Assembly (NCBI RefSeq): GCF_907164915.1
Contig: NC_061869.1
Coordinates: 16,841,125-16,905,124, forward strand
Reading direction: 5' to 3'
Length of the DNA: 64,000 nt
From: Impatiens glandulifera
Taxonomy: Eukaryota > Streptophyta > Magnoliopsida > Ericales > Balsaminaceae
Of this stretch, positions 43,996 through 56,015 are shown in pieces (positions within the stretch are counted from its first letter, which is position 1; every line of letters starts with the position of its first letter). A model generated the notes under the pieces. That model had not been told where the DNA came from. It saw only the letters and a list, made by a program, of their open reading frames with translations, and searched no databases. A program made the position numbers and the translations under genes.

Positions 43996-45400
43996 AAGAT
44001 TCGAAATAATAAAATTCCAAATCCATTTCAAGAACAAGATTAAATCAAAGTCAAGTCAAGACATGAGTCCAACTAATGGCGCAATCGATGACCCGGCCCA
44101 ACAACCGACTAAAGATCCATTCATGAAGAAACATTTGTAACCTAGAATCTTATAACTATGTCATGAAGAAAAAGGAAGAGAAGCTTGAATTTCAAAATTC
44201 AAGAATTGTAAACCAATTGATTAACATGTCATAAATTCATGACATAAAGATTGTTATTAATGGGCTTTGTGTTTCCTTCCTAGCTCTCCTATATAAACCA
44301 AAACTGAAATTCTCATGATACACCTTTCAAGGGATCCGAAATTTTTACCCCTTGTGCCCCTAAGTTGCTCATATTTGCTCAAATCAACAAAATTTAAGCA
44401 AAACATCAATCATTATAGGATTGTGTCTAAAGTTTTTGCGTTGTGTCTTAATTTTTTTTCTTAGGATTATTGGTTAGTTTCTTTTTGCAATCAAGAATAC
44501 TATTTGTGTAAGACTTCTTGACCCCCTTTAATTTTTGTCTTTGCCTTTAATTTAAAAGTTATGCATGATTTGCCTTTGCATATTCCATTATTATCTTGCA
44601 TTAGTTGTTTCTTTATTTTTATTTAATTTTATGCCTTAACCGTTTAAAGTATCTTAACCGTTTAAAGTATGTAACATATAAATGAAAAAAAAACAGAAAC
44701 ACCAAACTAAAATGAAAATAATCAAACCAAAACCATTTTTAAATTAAAATCGATCAAGAGCTTCAAATTCTAGTTTTAATTTGTATCTTTCTGGGCTTAA
44801 AATGTTTAATAAACATTTTGAATATTTAATCTCAAAAGGATTTAGATTTAATAACGAATCAAACGCAATTGACCGAGAATTATCCAAAAGAACCTTAAAA
44901 TTGGCTAAGAAAAAAAACAAAAAAAAACTTTCTGCCTTGTTTCAGTTTGATCTTGATAAGAATTCGGTCAAGTATATGATTTTTTTTTTTCATATTATTG
45001 TAGTGTTATGTATTATAAAGGATCTAGCAAAACCAATTAACATTCAACACAATTTAACCGAATTAGACTGAAAATTAAAAGAGAAACTCAAAACTGGCTT
45101 AAAAAATAAAACATTATGTCTTCATTTTCAATGTTCTTGATTTTATCCGATCAACCTCCTATTTTTTTAATATTTTATTAATGTTATGTGTTAACAAAAT
45201 TTGAGTGCAAAAATATTTGAAAAATGAGCAATTTAAGGCTGCAAACACACTCGACCGAGAAAATGAAGAACAGCTGTAGCGACACTTGTTCTTCAGCCTT
45301 CCAACGCTTCTTCAAGGCTCCCGACGTTCTCTCCGCTCCAGCTTCGTCTATGGCTAATTTTGTCGGCACTTACGACCGTGGAGGAGGACCAGGCTTCACT
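43996..45400 (+). repeat. LTR-like leader repeat, diverged copy
   Basis: AAGTCAAGTCAAGACATGAG and ATCGATGACCC (44,050-44,100) match 30,870-30,930. CCTATATAAACC (44,289) is TATA-like. 45,270-45,380 (GTAGCGACACTTGTTCTTC, CCGACGTTCTC) resembles the gene-like leader at 30,352-30,450. Possible LTR and leader of one family. The frame at 45,224-45,523 is not convincing as a gene. Confidence 0.35.
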
Positions 45401-45829
45401 GTTGGACCATGCTACTTACACTTGACCAAAAATATAAAACTTCAAAAACAAAAATATAAAATAATAAAAACCTTAAAACAAAAACACTTCACAAGATTAA
45501 TAAGTCTATTCAATAAATCCTAAGAATCAAATAGACTTAAGCTAACTTACTCCTGATAAATAAAATGTCTTAGTCTCTTTACCTTTATGATAACTTTTTA
45601 ATGATGATTTATTTTTCTTTAAGGTTGTCTTTAATTATTGTATTTTAATTCCTTTATTTCATGCACTATGTTATAACCTCAACCATAGTTTAGGATACAC
45701 ATGTTACAAAAATGGATAAATAAAAATATAAAACGTAAGTGTTTTGAAAAATGATCAAGATTAACTAATAGAGAATTTGAAGCGTTATGAATAATAATAA
45801 AATTTATAGAACTTAATTTATAACTAATT
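45401..45829. other. No feature seen
   Basis: AT-rich, no recognisable coding, RNA or repeat match within the window. Confidence 0.4.
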
Positions 45830-46205
45830 ATGAGATTTTTTTTTTAAAGAATCTAAATATATAATTTAAAATATTTTCAAATAAATTTATAAAAAAAATA
45901 AACTAACATGACTTATTAAATTTATGATAATTTATCAATTTATAATAATAATAAAATAAATTTAAAACATAATAATCTCTTAAAAATAACTAGATAACTA
46001 TCGAAAAAATAAATAATTTAATTAGTTCATATGTTCGACTATTTTTCTTTTTCTTTTCTTAATATTCTTGTTCTTCTTCTAAGCTCAAAATTCTACTTTT
46101 TATTTAAAAACATTTCTTTCTATTTTAACATCATATATATTTTTTCTATTAATGTTTATTATTCAGTATTAATTTAATATAGAAATTATTCATTTTAATT
46201 CATTA
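45830..46205 (-). repeat. AT-rich dispersed block, second inverted partial copy
   Basis: Runs parallel to 42,840-43,190 (same orientation) and is therefore inverted relative to 10,570-10,930, 28,450-28,800 and 55,130-55,480. Confidence 0.6.
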
Positions 46206-46800
46206 AAATATTTTCGGTCATAACAATCCTAAAAAATTTAAAACTGGAATTCTTATGCACTAATATCAATTATATAACATTTAAAGAATTTGAGCCCAGA
46301 AACATTTCAAGTTTAACGTAAATAAAACAAACTTGACCGGAAATTATTTGAAAAATGTACCAATATTGCATGTTCTCGGTCATTTATTTGAAATTGGGTT
46401 TAAATATGAAAATTTAGTGCACTCATTTGATGATATTGTACATAAAGAATTTGAGCCCATAAATATTTCACTTTTATGTGTGAACATAAATATTTAAGAA
46501 AAGCTCATAATTGGCCTTTAAAAAATCAGTCTTGGTGTTCTTGATGATTTTTGATTTTATTGGTTTGATTCTTAGTTATATATTGTAAATATATTTAACG
46601 TTCTAAAATAAGTGAGTAAAGAGCTTTTTTTTGCTATTATTTAGGTAGAAATTAAGATCCCTGGTCGTCCGACCACGGAAATCCAAGAACAACGGTTTTT
46701 TTTTTTGTTGTGGCGCTTATTCGCTCCTCCAAGCCTCCTGACGCATAGGAGGCGACGCTTAATCCGCTCCCAACTACTGCTTCATGTCCGATAGACTAAT
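46206..46800 (+). repeat. Interspersed LTR-like repeat, third copy
   Basis: TTCGGTCATAACAATCCTAA onward parallels 770-1,340 and 36,293-36,863, with many substitutions. It ends in the GATCCCTGGTCGTCCGACCA block and GGCGACGC motifs. Confidence 0.55.
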
Positions 46801-46805
46801 CAAAA

Positions 46806-46843
<38 letters not shown>

Positions 46844-47544
46844 GCATACCTTTGTCATATAACTCCTCAAAATAATACTCACTGTCTTATCCGAGAAATC
46901 AGTTTAAGAAGTAACAATGTATTGCTAAATTAGTCACGGCCCATTATTCACACATCCCAATTTGTATTAATAAGTTCATATAATGTTATAAGATCTTCAT
47001 CATCAAATTCTTGAAATTGACTAAACAAACATAAACAAGTGCATTCTCATGTCCGATTTCTTTTGACTGAGGTAACTCCTTTGTCCTTTTGTGCATTTTT
47101 ATTTAAATTACGTTAGGTCGTCTTTCTGATAAATTTTTTAATGTTTTTTTTTATGTTTTATACTCTCATAATATTTAATATTTTGAAAATCTCATAAAAA
47201 CTTTTAGTTTATAATAGGTATGTTATATTTAGATTATATTGAATAGCTCCTTTTTTTTGGATTAAAGAATATTATAATAAAATAATAGTTTATGTTATAA
47301 TAATGGTTATTATTATTATTATTTAAATTGAATTTATCATAAAAAGATAAATAATAATGGTTATTATTATTTAAATTGAATAGCTCTTCTGATATTTGGT
47401 TTGTTTTTGTACAATCATAATTTAAACAAAATTACAACTTATTGATAACTGGCATAACAGATAAGGGCCTAAATGAAAAAATAAAATAAAAAGGGTTATT
47501 ACAAACAAAAAAGAAATTAATAACTAAACTTAAAATAGTTCATC
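46801..47544. repeat. AAT microsatellite and repeated flank, then AT-rich DNA
   Basis: An AAT/ATA trinucleotide run lies at about 46,806-46,842. Then 46,850-47,060 matches the two sides of the nad9/CACTA region of unit A (about 22,670-22,720 and 24,375-24,525) joined together. No nad9 lies between. The rest is AT-rich without a gene. Confidence 0.5.
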
Positions 47545-49131
47545 CAACCGTTCTCTAGCATCCACGTGGCTTCATAATATCCGTCGAATCATTTGTAGTT
47601 ACAGTTTGTAACAATACCTTCTCCATCTGAAATTCGACGTCCCGACAAATTCATGTAACATTTTCTTCTTCAGTTAAAATTATATTAATTTCAAATAAGC
47701 CCTCAAAATAGAGTCACTAGCCTACAAAGCTAAACAAAATAAAATTAAAAATATGTGATGCCCTAAATTGACAACTTGTGTGTTGTCAAATCCCCTACTT
47801 CTTCTGTGTTGTCAATTTCACTGTCCTAATTCAATTTACATGATGTGTAAGTGTATCATTTTCTTCTGCAGCACCAATTGAGCACGAAACAGACCTTACC
47901 ATTCACTATTTTTTTTGCTTTTTAACCTAAAATTGAGATCTAATAATTCCAAGCTAATCCATATTTTTCATATCTCTTGCCGGTTATCTCCAATCTCTTA
48001 CAATTCCACGTTCTTCTCAAATGGATCCCAAATCTTTGTCTCTAAGCTAAGTCCTTTAGCCCTCAAAGTTTTCATCGCCTTTAAACAAATATCTTTCTCT
48101 AATGTAAGGCTCCATCGCTGCAATTTAATTCTGTTGTTTCGTCTAGTTCGTTTATTGTTTTCTGGCTTCATTTTGAGACGATGTCTCAATAAGAAAAGTA
48201 TATGAACAGATCCAACAGTTTGTCTTTCAGTTTCAAACAGATCACACTGGTAAGTACATTTAACCTTCATTGGTTTAGTCTCATTGATGTATTCGTCCTC
48301 AAAACACCTTAGAATGTCAATAGTTTTCTGCTATAGCTCTAGGTTAAGATTGAACTTATGCATGGCGATTTTCTCCAATTTTTGTTGGACATTTAATTCC
48401 CTATTAAGCAAATCAGATTCATCTGCTCTCAGAATATCTGAATCGAGCTCGACTTGTTTACTTCAATTCTCAACTCTAAATAGTTGCCGATTCAAATCTG
48501 ATTCCAACCTTTCACTTTTAAATCCATAATAAATTTCACTAACATTTTCATTAGCTCGCGATTCTGTTAACGTATTCTCTGACAGTATTGTATTATAGAG
48601 ATTTTGAATAGCTCTTTTGAACTCCGTCCAAGTTAGGGCAATACCTGCATTTTTTGAAAATATGTAAGAGATAAACCACTAACGTGTTTCTCCAGTGAGT
48701 TTCTCTTTTGTCATTTGAATCCTATATTCTGCAGGAGTTTGATTATATCTAAAATGCTCTTCTGTTTTGATGATCCATTTTTGAACATCAGCCCCTTCAA
48801 ACCGAGGAATACGTCATTCTCTCTCACCTTGCCGCTTCTTTTACAAATTTTCCAAGTTGTCTTCCCTTACCGTGTCTATTCTGGATGCTTTAGCTGAATC
48901 TTCTTGACGTTCAGATCTTCCCTTACTGTACAATAAGTGCGATTGTTCTTCGTCTTTACTATTCATCAATTTCCGCATCTTGTCTAAAGTTTCATTAATA
49001 GAAGCTATGGATGCACGCAGGGAGTTGTTTTCCGATTGATGTCCTATATCTACCATCGTGAGGAACGTAGGCTCTGATACCAATTGATACATTCTTTTGA
49101 AGAAGATGAGAATAGAAACTGTTTCACCCAA
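47545..49131 (-). pseudogene. Ty3/Gypsy gag relic with unidentified downstream ORF, unit B
   Basis: The minus strand begins with YQLVSEPTF. The primer-like GGTATCAGAGCC is at about 49,068-49,079, with TGATAC at 49,085 as a possible LTR edge. It is followed by INETLDKMRKLMNSKDEEQ, the RIPRFEG and QKWIIK capsid start, TKEKLTGETR (then a stop) and TWTEFKRAIQNLYNT. Further on come LLNRELNVQQKLEKIAMHKF and a 90-codon frame (48,270-47,998) with CTYQCDLFETERQTVGSVH and SLTLEKDICLKAMKTLRAKG. The last part is not a standard Gypsy domain I know. It is conserved in unit A. Near 47,563-47,625 the sequence resembles 49,395-49,460, so the ends of the element may be duplicated there. Confidence 0.65.
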
Positions 49132-49529
49132 CGATGAAGATCAGTAAGGATTGAAGAAGATGAGAAAAGAGATGCGCAATTGCTCGTTCATTTAGAAAAT
49201 ACTTGATACTAATGTAAAGAGAGGTTACTGATTATATATTCTCAGCATATTCTTTTTAGGGTTAGATAGTTGGCCTAACTAACTGTGTTAGAATTTAAGA
49301 AAGAAATAAGTTCAAGGGCAGAAATAAAGAAACATTAAAACAGAAAAGACAATAAAAAGAAAAGGAAAAACAAATGATATTCTTCATCAGGTTGCTGTGA
49401 TGTCGCCATGTGGCTCCATAGTCTCCGTCGGATTCTTTGTAGTTATAGTTTGTATCACTTCTTCACCTGTGAACATTGCAGATGACAGATGATTAATTAA
49501 CGGTTATAAATTGATTTGAATAACTTTTT
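49132..49529. other. Possible Gypsy LTR/leader remnant
   Basis: From TGATAC (49,085) to GAACATTGCA (49,480) could be an LTR: the right part resembles 47,563-47,625 and a TTGCAGATGACAGATGATTA segment recurs at 51,040. Boundaries uncertain, no genes. Confidence 0.3.
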
Positions 49530-49690
49530 TATAACTGAAAATCAAACCGAAAATCTTTATAACTTCAATTCCAGCGACGACGACGATGAAGAAGATTTTG
49601 TTGATGACGATGAAGCTTATGACGAAGACTTAGGATATTCTTCGAACCTAATAATTAGAACTCGTAGATATATAAATAAGTACATAAACA
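49530..49690 (+). pseudogene. RING-gene paralogue, exon-4-like fragment
   Basis: Plus-strand reading ENQTENLYNFNSS, an Asp/Glu-rich run, GYSSNLIIRTRRYINKY matches exon 4 of the RING gene (ENQTEDNRYYFNSS ... GYSSNLINRERRYISKY). It lacks the FEERLCLLLRALW part. It lies upstream of the exon-2/3-like pieces at 50,690-50,970, so exon order is scrambled. Confidence 0.65.
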
Positions 49691-50689
49691 TGTTAAAACA
49701 GGCAGAAGAGTTAAAGGGGAAACCAAGCAACTCTGCAATTCAATATTTAGATTTTTTTTTCAGTTTGATAACTCAAGAAAGAACTTATTACCTTATGGAA
49801 AGATTTACCTATTTTGTTGTTCTCTTCAGATAAAGTCCCTTCATAGTTATTTTGCATTCAATTTTATCCTGTTATTGAAGTGAACCACAAACAATACATA
49901 AATTGAAAGTGGTACCAAAATCAGAGAAAAGGATTATCACTTAACAGTAAATTTCTATTATAGAAAACCAATCCTGATGATGAAAATGTGACGGAAAACA
50001 AGATAAATTGCAGATATTGGCGAATCAAACCTGATGGTTAGAGAGAACGTGAGAGGAGATGAGTGACTTCTTAGAACGACATATGCCACAAAACTATAAC
50101 AATGGATAAAATTAAGAGCCGAGCATCTACAATAAAAAAATCAGTGAACTAAACAAGCCAAATATCTAGTTTTACTACATATAATAACTTGAAAATGAAA
50201 GTTTTTGCTAGTCAATCATTATATTTTAACTATTGCATAAATAAAAGCATATCAAATACACATACAAATTAGGATTACAAATTCTATCATCTTAATCAAA
50301 GACATGTCTACTTAGATCATTTCCTAACTTAGAATTGGATAGTAATTAAGGGCACAATTATTTCCTTACTACAAAAAGGAAATCGAAATTATTTTACAGT
50401 TTTAACAAAATAACCAATTTTAGGTAGATAAACATTCAGGAGCAAATTCATCTGCACCATCTCACAATCTTCTTGTTTATTTTTTTTATCTTGTATTCTA
50501 CTGTATATAATGAGTAGAAATAATAATGCAAACTATGACTCAATGTAAATTCTCTTGAAGGTTTATGTTATCTACGCGCGCACACACTCTAATAGCTAAA
50601 AATGTAAATTCTTTCTTTCTTATCAAAGGTTTTAATGAATCTCCATTCCCATTAATTTCAATTGTACTTTTAGTCTGTTCACCGATGAA
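49691..50689. other. No gene seen
   Basis: Non-coding, AT-rich. 50,460-50,600 matches 19,905-20,000 of unit A. A GCGCGCACACACA microsatellite lies near 50,576. Confidence 0.4.
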
Positions 50690-50970
50690 GGAGAAAATAA
50701 CTCATGCGTAATTATTTTGGATAACATTAAATTTCATGAGACAACACTTATTAAAGGGTGCAATCACAATTATTGGTATGTTGTCTATTCATTAATGAAT
50801 ATGATCTTCTTTTCGTGCATATATATATATATCCAGTTGAATAATATATATGCTGCATTCCTCCAGCGTGACCTGCATTCTAAGTTGGGCAAATTACAAG
50901 AAAACTTCTACCTGTCCCCAGTGTAAACTTTTGTTTCATTTTTCAATCTTTATCGCGCTCTTGATGGAAG
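50690..50970 (+). pseudogene. RING-gene paralogue, exon-2- and exon-3-like fragments
   Basis: 50,698-50,775 reads ILDNIKFHETTLIKGCNHNY up to a GTATG donor (exon 2). The first CxxC is reduced to one cysteine. 50,867-50,970 follows a CTCCAG acceptor and reads VTCILSWANYKKTSTCPQC, then shifts frame (104 nt instead of 105). Splice-site positions are the same as in the intact gene, so this derives from a spliced-gene copy, not from a cDNA. RING function is lost. Confidence 0.7.
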
Positions 50971-51444
50971 GTATGACCTTAATCCATTTCTTCATGCTTT
51001 TTCTCACTTCTATTTTGTTGCTTCTTCACATGTGAACATTGCAGATGACAGATGATTAATTAGCTGTTGTAAACATCATATGATCTTTACCTAATTATGA
51101 ATTTTAAAAGCTTATATATTTATATACATTGAAAATGAGAAGAGTAGTGTGAGACTAAAATCTAGAACAAACAGAGAAAGTTAAAGTTTGTAATCCTTAT
51201 TATAACTCTATTAAATCGATTCTCCGAAAGTTGGACGTAGGACATTGTTGGTCCGAACTTGGTTAAGATTCTTGTGTCGTTATTTTGTTATTTCTTACTT
51301 TTATGTTATTGTTCTACATACCACTACAGATGCTAATATTTCATTTTCATTCTTAGGGTGATAGTTTTCACGACAAAGATGAAGACCAAAAATAATGTTC
51401 TCTAACACACGCCTTACAAATTGACCCGTGCAGATTTTAGATCG
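50971..51444. other. No feature seen
   Basis: Intervening sequence before a CACTA remnant. No coding, RNA or repeat feature recognised. Confidence 0.4.
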
Positions 51445-51526
51445 ATATAATTGACACTATCACCGAAGACATTTTTGTTTTCTCTAAGAGTTTTTTCTCT
51501 CCTTAAAAATCATTTTTTTACTATTG
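51445..51526. mobile_element. CACTA right-end remnant, unit B
   Basis: TATCACCGAAGACATTTTTG to TTTTTTTACTATTG matches the last about 80 bp of the unit A CACTA element (24,127-24,208) and abuts nad9 sequence at the same base (ATG at 51,527). The left end and interior are absent. Confidence 0.75.
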
Positions 51527-51620
51527 ATGACCCTCGAAACCATAGTCCGGATGATTGATGGAAGAAAGACCAAACATATCCCAAACTTCTCTCAGCATCT
51601 TCTCGAGGTATGACCATTAT
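51527..51620 (-). pseudogene. nad9: nad9 fragment, unit B
   Basis: The minus strand holds GAAGTTTGGGATATGTTTGG and TTCTTCCATCAATCATCCGG, followed after a 21-bp deletion by ACTATGGTTTCGAGGGTCAT. GGGATATGTTTGG keeps the WDMFG coding of nad9 better than unit A (GGTTATATTTGG). The downstream half (KDFPLSG) is missing with the CACTA left end. Confidence 0.65.
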
Positions 51621-52367
51621 ATTGTCAATTGAAAATCCGGTGATTTCGACTTCCCTTTCAGCTTCTAAGGTTGAGGTCAGTTGAATAAGTAACAATGTAT
51701 TGCCAAATTGGTCTCCCCATCATTCACACATCAATTTGTGCTAATAAATTAGTATAATGTTATTCATCAGATTCTTGAAATTGACTCAAAAACATAAACA
51801 AGTGCACTTTCATGGGAAAAGAAGAGAAAACATGATTGATATTTTCGTCCAGTGTTTGTAGGCAAGGGGAATAGAGGAGAGGATATGGGAATGGGATTTT
51901 TTTTTAATGAAGAAATATCCTAGTCAATGTTTGGTCAATTGGATTTAGTTTTAATTAGTACAGAGAAAGATTTCGACAGGCTTGGAATTCAATTTACATT
52001 TGAATTGAGCGAATTCCATTTTTCCTGCCAAACTTCATGTTATGATGATATATAGACAATAAATAACGACAACCATGGACAAATTCTAAAATATTATTCA
52101 ACTATTTTAAAAATTTGTGGAAAAAAAGGCCAATTAAATTATTTCACTAATTTTTTAATTAGTTATATTTAAGAGATAATTAAATTATAAATCTATTTTA
52201 TTTCAGGAATAGTTAACTTTTATTATTATTATTATAAATGGATAAATTATTATGATTATTATTAAATTTAATAATTTAATTTTAAAATAATAAATGTGTA
52301 TTATAATTCTTGTACCTTTTGTCTTTATAACATATTTCTAAATCTACTTTCTACCCTATTATATAGG
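51621..52367. other. AT-rich sequence, no gene
   Basis: Collinear with 24,313-24,950 of unit A with indels. Confidence 0.4.
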
Positions 52368-52430
52368 GCGTAGATCCAGATGATGGATGGAAAACATATC
52401 CAAAACTTCTCTCTCAGCATCAATTGAAAA
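52368..52430 (-). pseudogene. nad9: Second, diverged nad9-like fragment, unit B
   Basis: Minus strand: GAGAGAAGTTTTGGATATGT, then CCATCCATCATCTGGATCTACGC, similar to nad9 EREVWDMFG...INHPDLR. It is followed by a CAATTGAAAATCC motif also found next to the first fragment. Unit A has only that motif at about 24,957. May be a local duplicate or a deletion product. Confidence 0.45.
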
Positions 52431-52929
52431 TCCAGTAATTTCGACTTAATAACCATATATTTTATAATAAAATAATTGTTTATGTTACAATAATGGTTAT
52501 TATTATTCAAATTGAATTTAACATATATAAAGCTCTTCAAATATATTATTTGTTTTTGCATTTAATGAATTAGTTATTTAATTATAATATATTACTCAAA
52601 AAAATCTAAATAGATAATTTTTATTTAAATTGTTAAATCTCTATATACTTTTATATATATATATATATTTAAAATAAAATAATTCTCTAAACCCTAAACC
52701 CTAAAACTAAATATCTAGATTAATGATATATATCCAATATTCTCTCCATATATATTTGAAAGTTGTGGGATGTAATTAAAAAAATAAACTATTTATCCAT
52801 TTCTTTCTCATAATTAGTTAAAATTGAGTTATATAAATCAAAATAGAACTAGTTTTTTTTTTCAAACACAAACTCATTAAAAAAAAAAAAGCTTGATGAA
52901 AGAATTTCGATTCTCGAGGTTTTATATTG
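52431..52929. other. AT-rich sequence with a short telomere-like motif
   Basis: 52,687-52,707 contains CTAAACCCTAAACCCTAAAA, three partial plant telomere units. Otherwise AT-rich, collinear with unit A (24,960-25,640). Confidence 0.4.
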
Positions 52930-53256
52930 TCAAGACATGAACATAAAATCTATGTAATATGTTTTGATAATATAAAATCTCAAGGAAGGGTGTTTTTTAA
53001 TCAAGCTTATTATTAGTAGTTTGTTGAAGAAATAGCTAGCCATACAATAACTTTCAAGCCATCTGCCCTCTCTTGACTTGGAGGGTTGGATCATCCCACC
53101 CCGATGGAAGGAAGAATTAAACACAAAGAAGGTGAGATATATTCCTTCATTCCTGGGAGTATTTCTTTCAAATCCCATTCGAAGAAGAAGGACCGCAGAT
53201 TGACCAGTAGCTTCTGTTTCCAGATCCAAAGATTGCGGCAGAAGATCTGAAGACAT
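52930..53256 (-). pseudogene. Conserved short open frame of unknown origin, unit B
   Basis: The 108-codon frame starts MSSDLLPQSLDLETEATGQS and contains GFERNTPRNEGIYLTFFVFN and SSFHRGGMIQPSKSREG. A deletion relative to unit A joins a different start. No domain recognised. Could be a gene fragment; function unknown. Confidence 0.3.
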
Positions 53257-54099
53257 CCCCGACTTCTCAAGATATAATTATTTGATTTTTTAATTGTAAC
53301 TATTATGGAATAGTAGTTTCAATTAAAAATAATAATTGTGCATTAGAATCATAGTACTTTATCCTCTAGTAACATTTATGTCTATATCTAGTTTCTACTA
53401 TATTATATATTTTTTAAGATGAAATATAATATTATTCATCACCACTCATATGTGACAAAGAGAGTTTGATAATATTAAAGCTGAAACTGGTGAATAATAA
53501 TTTTATAATGTCTAAAAATGATCGATAATTTTTTCAACTCGATAATTTCATATCAAAATATACCTTACTTTCGATTCATTAAATTATGTGACTTACCTTC
53601 CTCTCGTACCACGTAAAACAAAACGAGAAAATGATTTTCTTGGAAGCCATCTCGTATAAAGTGATTTAATAAATATCGCTATACTAACTTTGACATTTCG
53701 TAGTTAATATATATTGTATTACTTTATTTTATTTTAAATAGGGTACGAGTGAAATAAGAAAATTAGGAAAAATTTATAACATATTATATAATTTATAAAT
53801 TTAATTTATTATATTAGTTTAATCTTTTATTTTAAAAACTTAATCAAATAATTTTTTTTATTATATTATTAACTATGAAATCTAATCAATACTCAAATAG
53901 AAGATATTTCAAAAACATAATTTTTAAATAAATGATTATTGTGAACCTAAGTCTAACTAAAGAGGAAGCTGACGGTTATCTATTTATCTTGTTTCACATT
54001 CACAATTTATTTTACAGAATATATAATATTTTCCTTTTTTATTTGATGTTTGTTTAATTTAATTTTATATAGTTTTTAAAAAATATATTAAACTGAATC
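53257..54099. other. AT-rich, no gene seen
   Basis: Collinear with 25,880-26,790. Confidence 0.5.
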
Positions 54100-55854
54100 C
54101 CTAACATTAAGGAATTCTTTGATGTTGACCTTGACATGGGTTGACTTGGTCTTCACCTTGATATGGGCTTGAACTTTGGTTATTTCAAAATTAGGCCTTC
54201 ACATTGGTGGATTTGGGCATACTTCGTCACAATTCTTGATCCTTGGGATCTTGACATTCTTGAAAATTATCTTGGCTTGTTTTTTATTTCACATTATCCC
54301 TACAAAATAGATTTTTTAATTGAAATAAAATCCAAACTAACACCTAATTATGCTAACAAAACTAAGTATCTAATTTGTTATTGAACTAACTAACTTTCTT
54401 AAATAAAATCTAACTAATTCTCTAATTTAACAAATGACAAAAGATAAGTCTTATATCTCTTTACACTATCTTAATTTTCTAATTAACTTAATCTAATCTA
54501 ACAAAGCTAATTAAAAATTAACATAATATATTTAACATTTTCCATATATATATATATATATATATATTATTATATAAGGCGATTTAATTAATTAAAAATC
54601 ATAATTATTCTAAATAAAATAAAATAAAAAGAGAGAATGTTGAACATGAAAAGGGTGACTATCTTAAGTGTTACAATTTAAATAAATGATCACCTTTAAC
54701 TTTTTAAAATTCTAAATCAACTATTCTTGAAAATTCAATTATTTCAAAAATAATTACTCATTTTAAAAATATAAACTATAAAAATTAGGTGAAAAAATGA
54801 GTGTCAATAATTACTCATCCAAAAAGAACTTAAACCTTTACAAATTAATAAAATAATGCCACTATAAGTATACAATTGTCTTAATGGCTTTCATATATAA
54901 TGGCTTTCATATATGGGTTTCACCTTCTATAAAAAAAAAAAATTAATATCAAGAACTTCAAAAAAAAAATATATATATATATAATTATTTTCTTTTGGTT
55001 TATTGTCATTTATTTTTCTTAACTCTTATTTTATTCTCGACAAATAAATACTCAATTTTATTTGTCATCTATACTAAACATTAAGTAAAATTATATTAAT
55101 ATTTTAATGAATTAAAATGAATGATTTCATTATTAAAGTAATATTAAATAATAAAAATTAATAAAAAAATATATATAATGCTAAAATAGAAAGAAATATT
55201 TTTAAATAAAAAGTAGAATATTTGAACTTAAAATAAAAACAACAACATGGAGAAAAGAAAAAATAATAATAATAGTCCAAACCAATTAAATTATTTGCTT
55301 TTTATTAGTTAGTTAGTTATTTTTAAGAGATTATGATGTATTTAATTTATTTTATTATTATTACTATTATTATTATAAATTGATAAATTATCATAAATTT
55401 AATAAGTCATATTAGTTTAATTTTTTTATATTTTTACTTGAAAATATTTTAAATTATAAATCTATATTCTTTCCATTTTTTCTCTTAGTTATAAATTATT
55501 TCGGTAAATTAAAATAGAATATTTTTTATAAAAAAATATATATTAAAATGAAAGTGGTTTTTTCTATAATATCTGTTTTGTTGAAAGATATTTTATAATA
55601 TAGAGTTTCATGGAACAATTTTCTTTCATCAAGCTTATTAGTTAAGTTTAATAAATGAGAGTTGGAGTTCTAAATTAATTAAAAGTTGGAGCAATATTTT
55701 TAATCATCTTAACTATTCATCTTTCCCTCGAAAACACATAAAAGTCCGAGGTACCAGAGAACTCAAACTCAATTATATTTTCAGTATATTTGATAAAAGA
55801 TTTCGTTTCATAAAGCACGATCTTGTTGAAACATGGACATCTAAACAACAATTT

Positions 55855-55935
<81 letters not shown>

Positions 55936-56015
55936 CTAGAAAACGCTTAACATGAGTTAAACGTGATATTCTATGTAAAAATTAAAGAAATGTAGCTAAA
56001 TATGGTAATTAATTT
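54100..56015 (+). repeat. AT-rich dispersed block, copy 3
   Basis: Same order as copy 2 (26,800-29,305) but without the Helitron, so it preserves the empty target at 54,875. A long (TA)n tract lies at about 55,860-55,934; the counterpart at 29,178-29,208 is much shorter. Confidence 0.65.

Noticed and set aside
52687..52707. Telomere-like CCCTAAA units as a chromosome-end or fusion signal
   Set aside because: Only about two to three units in AT-rich DNA; expected by chance or as a common plant promoter motif.
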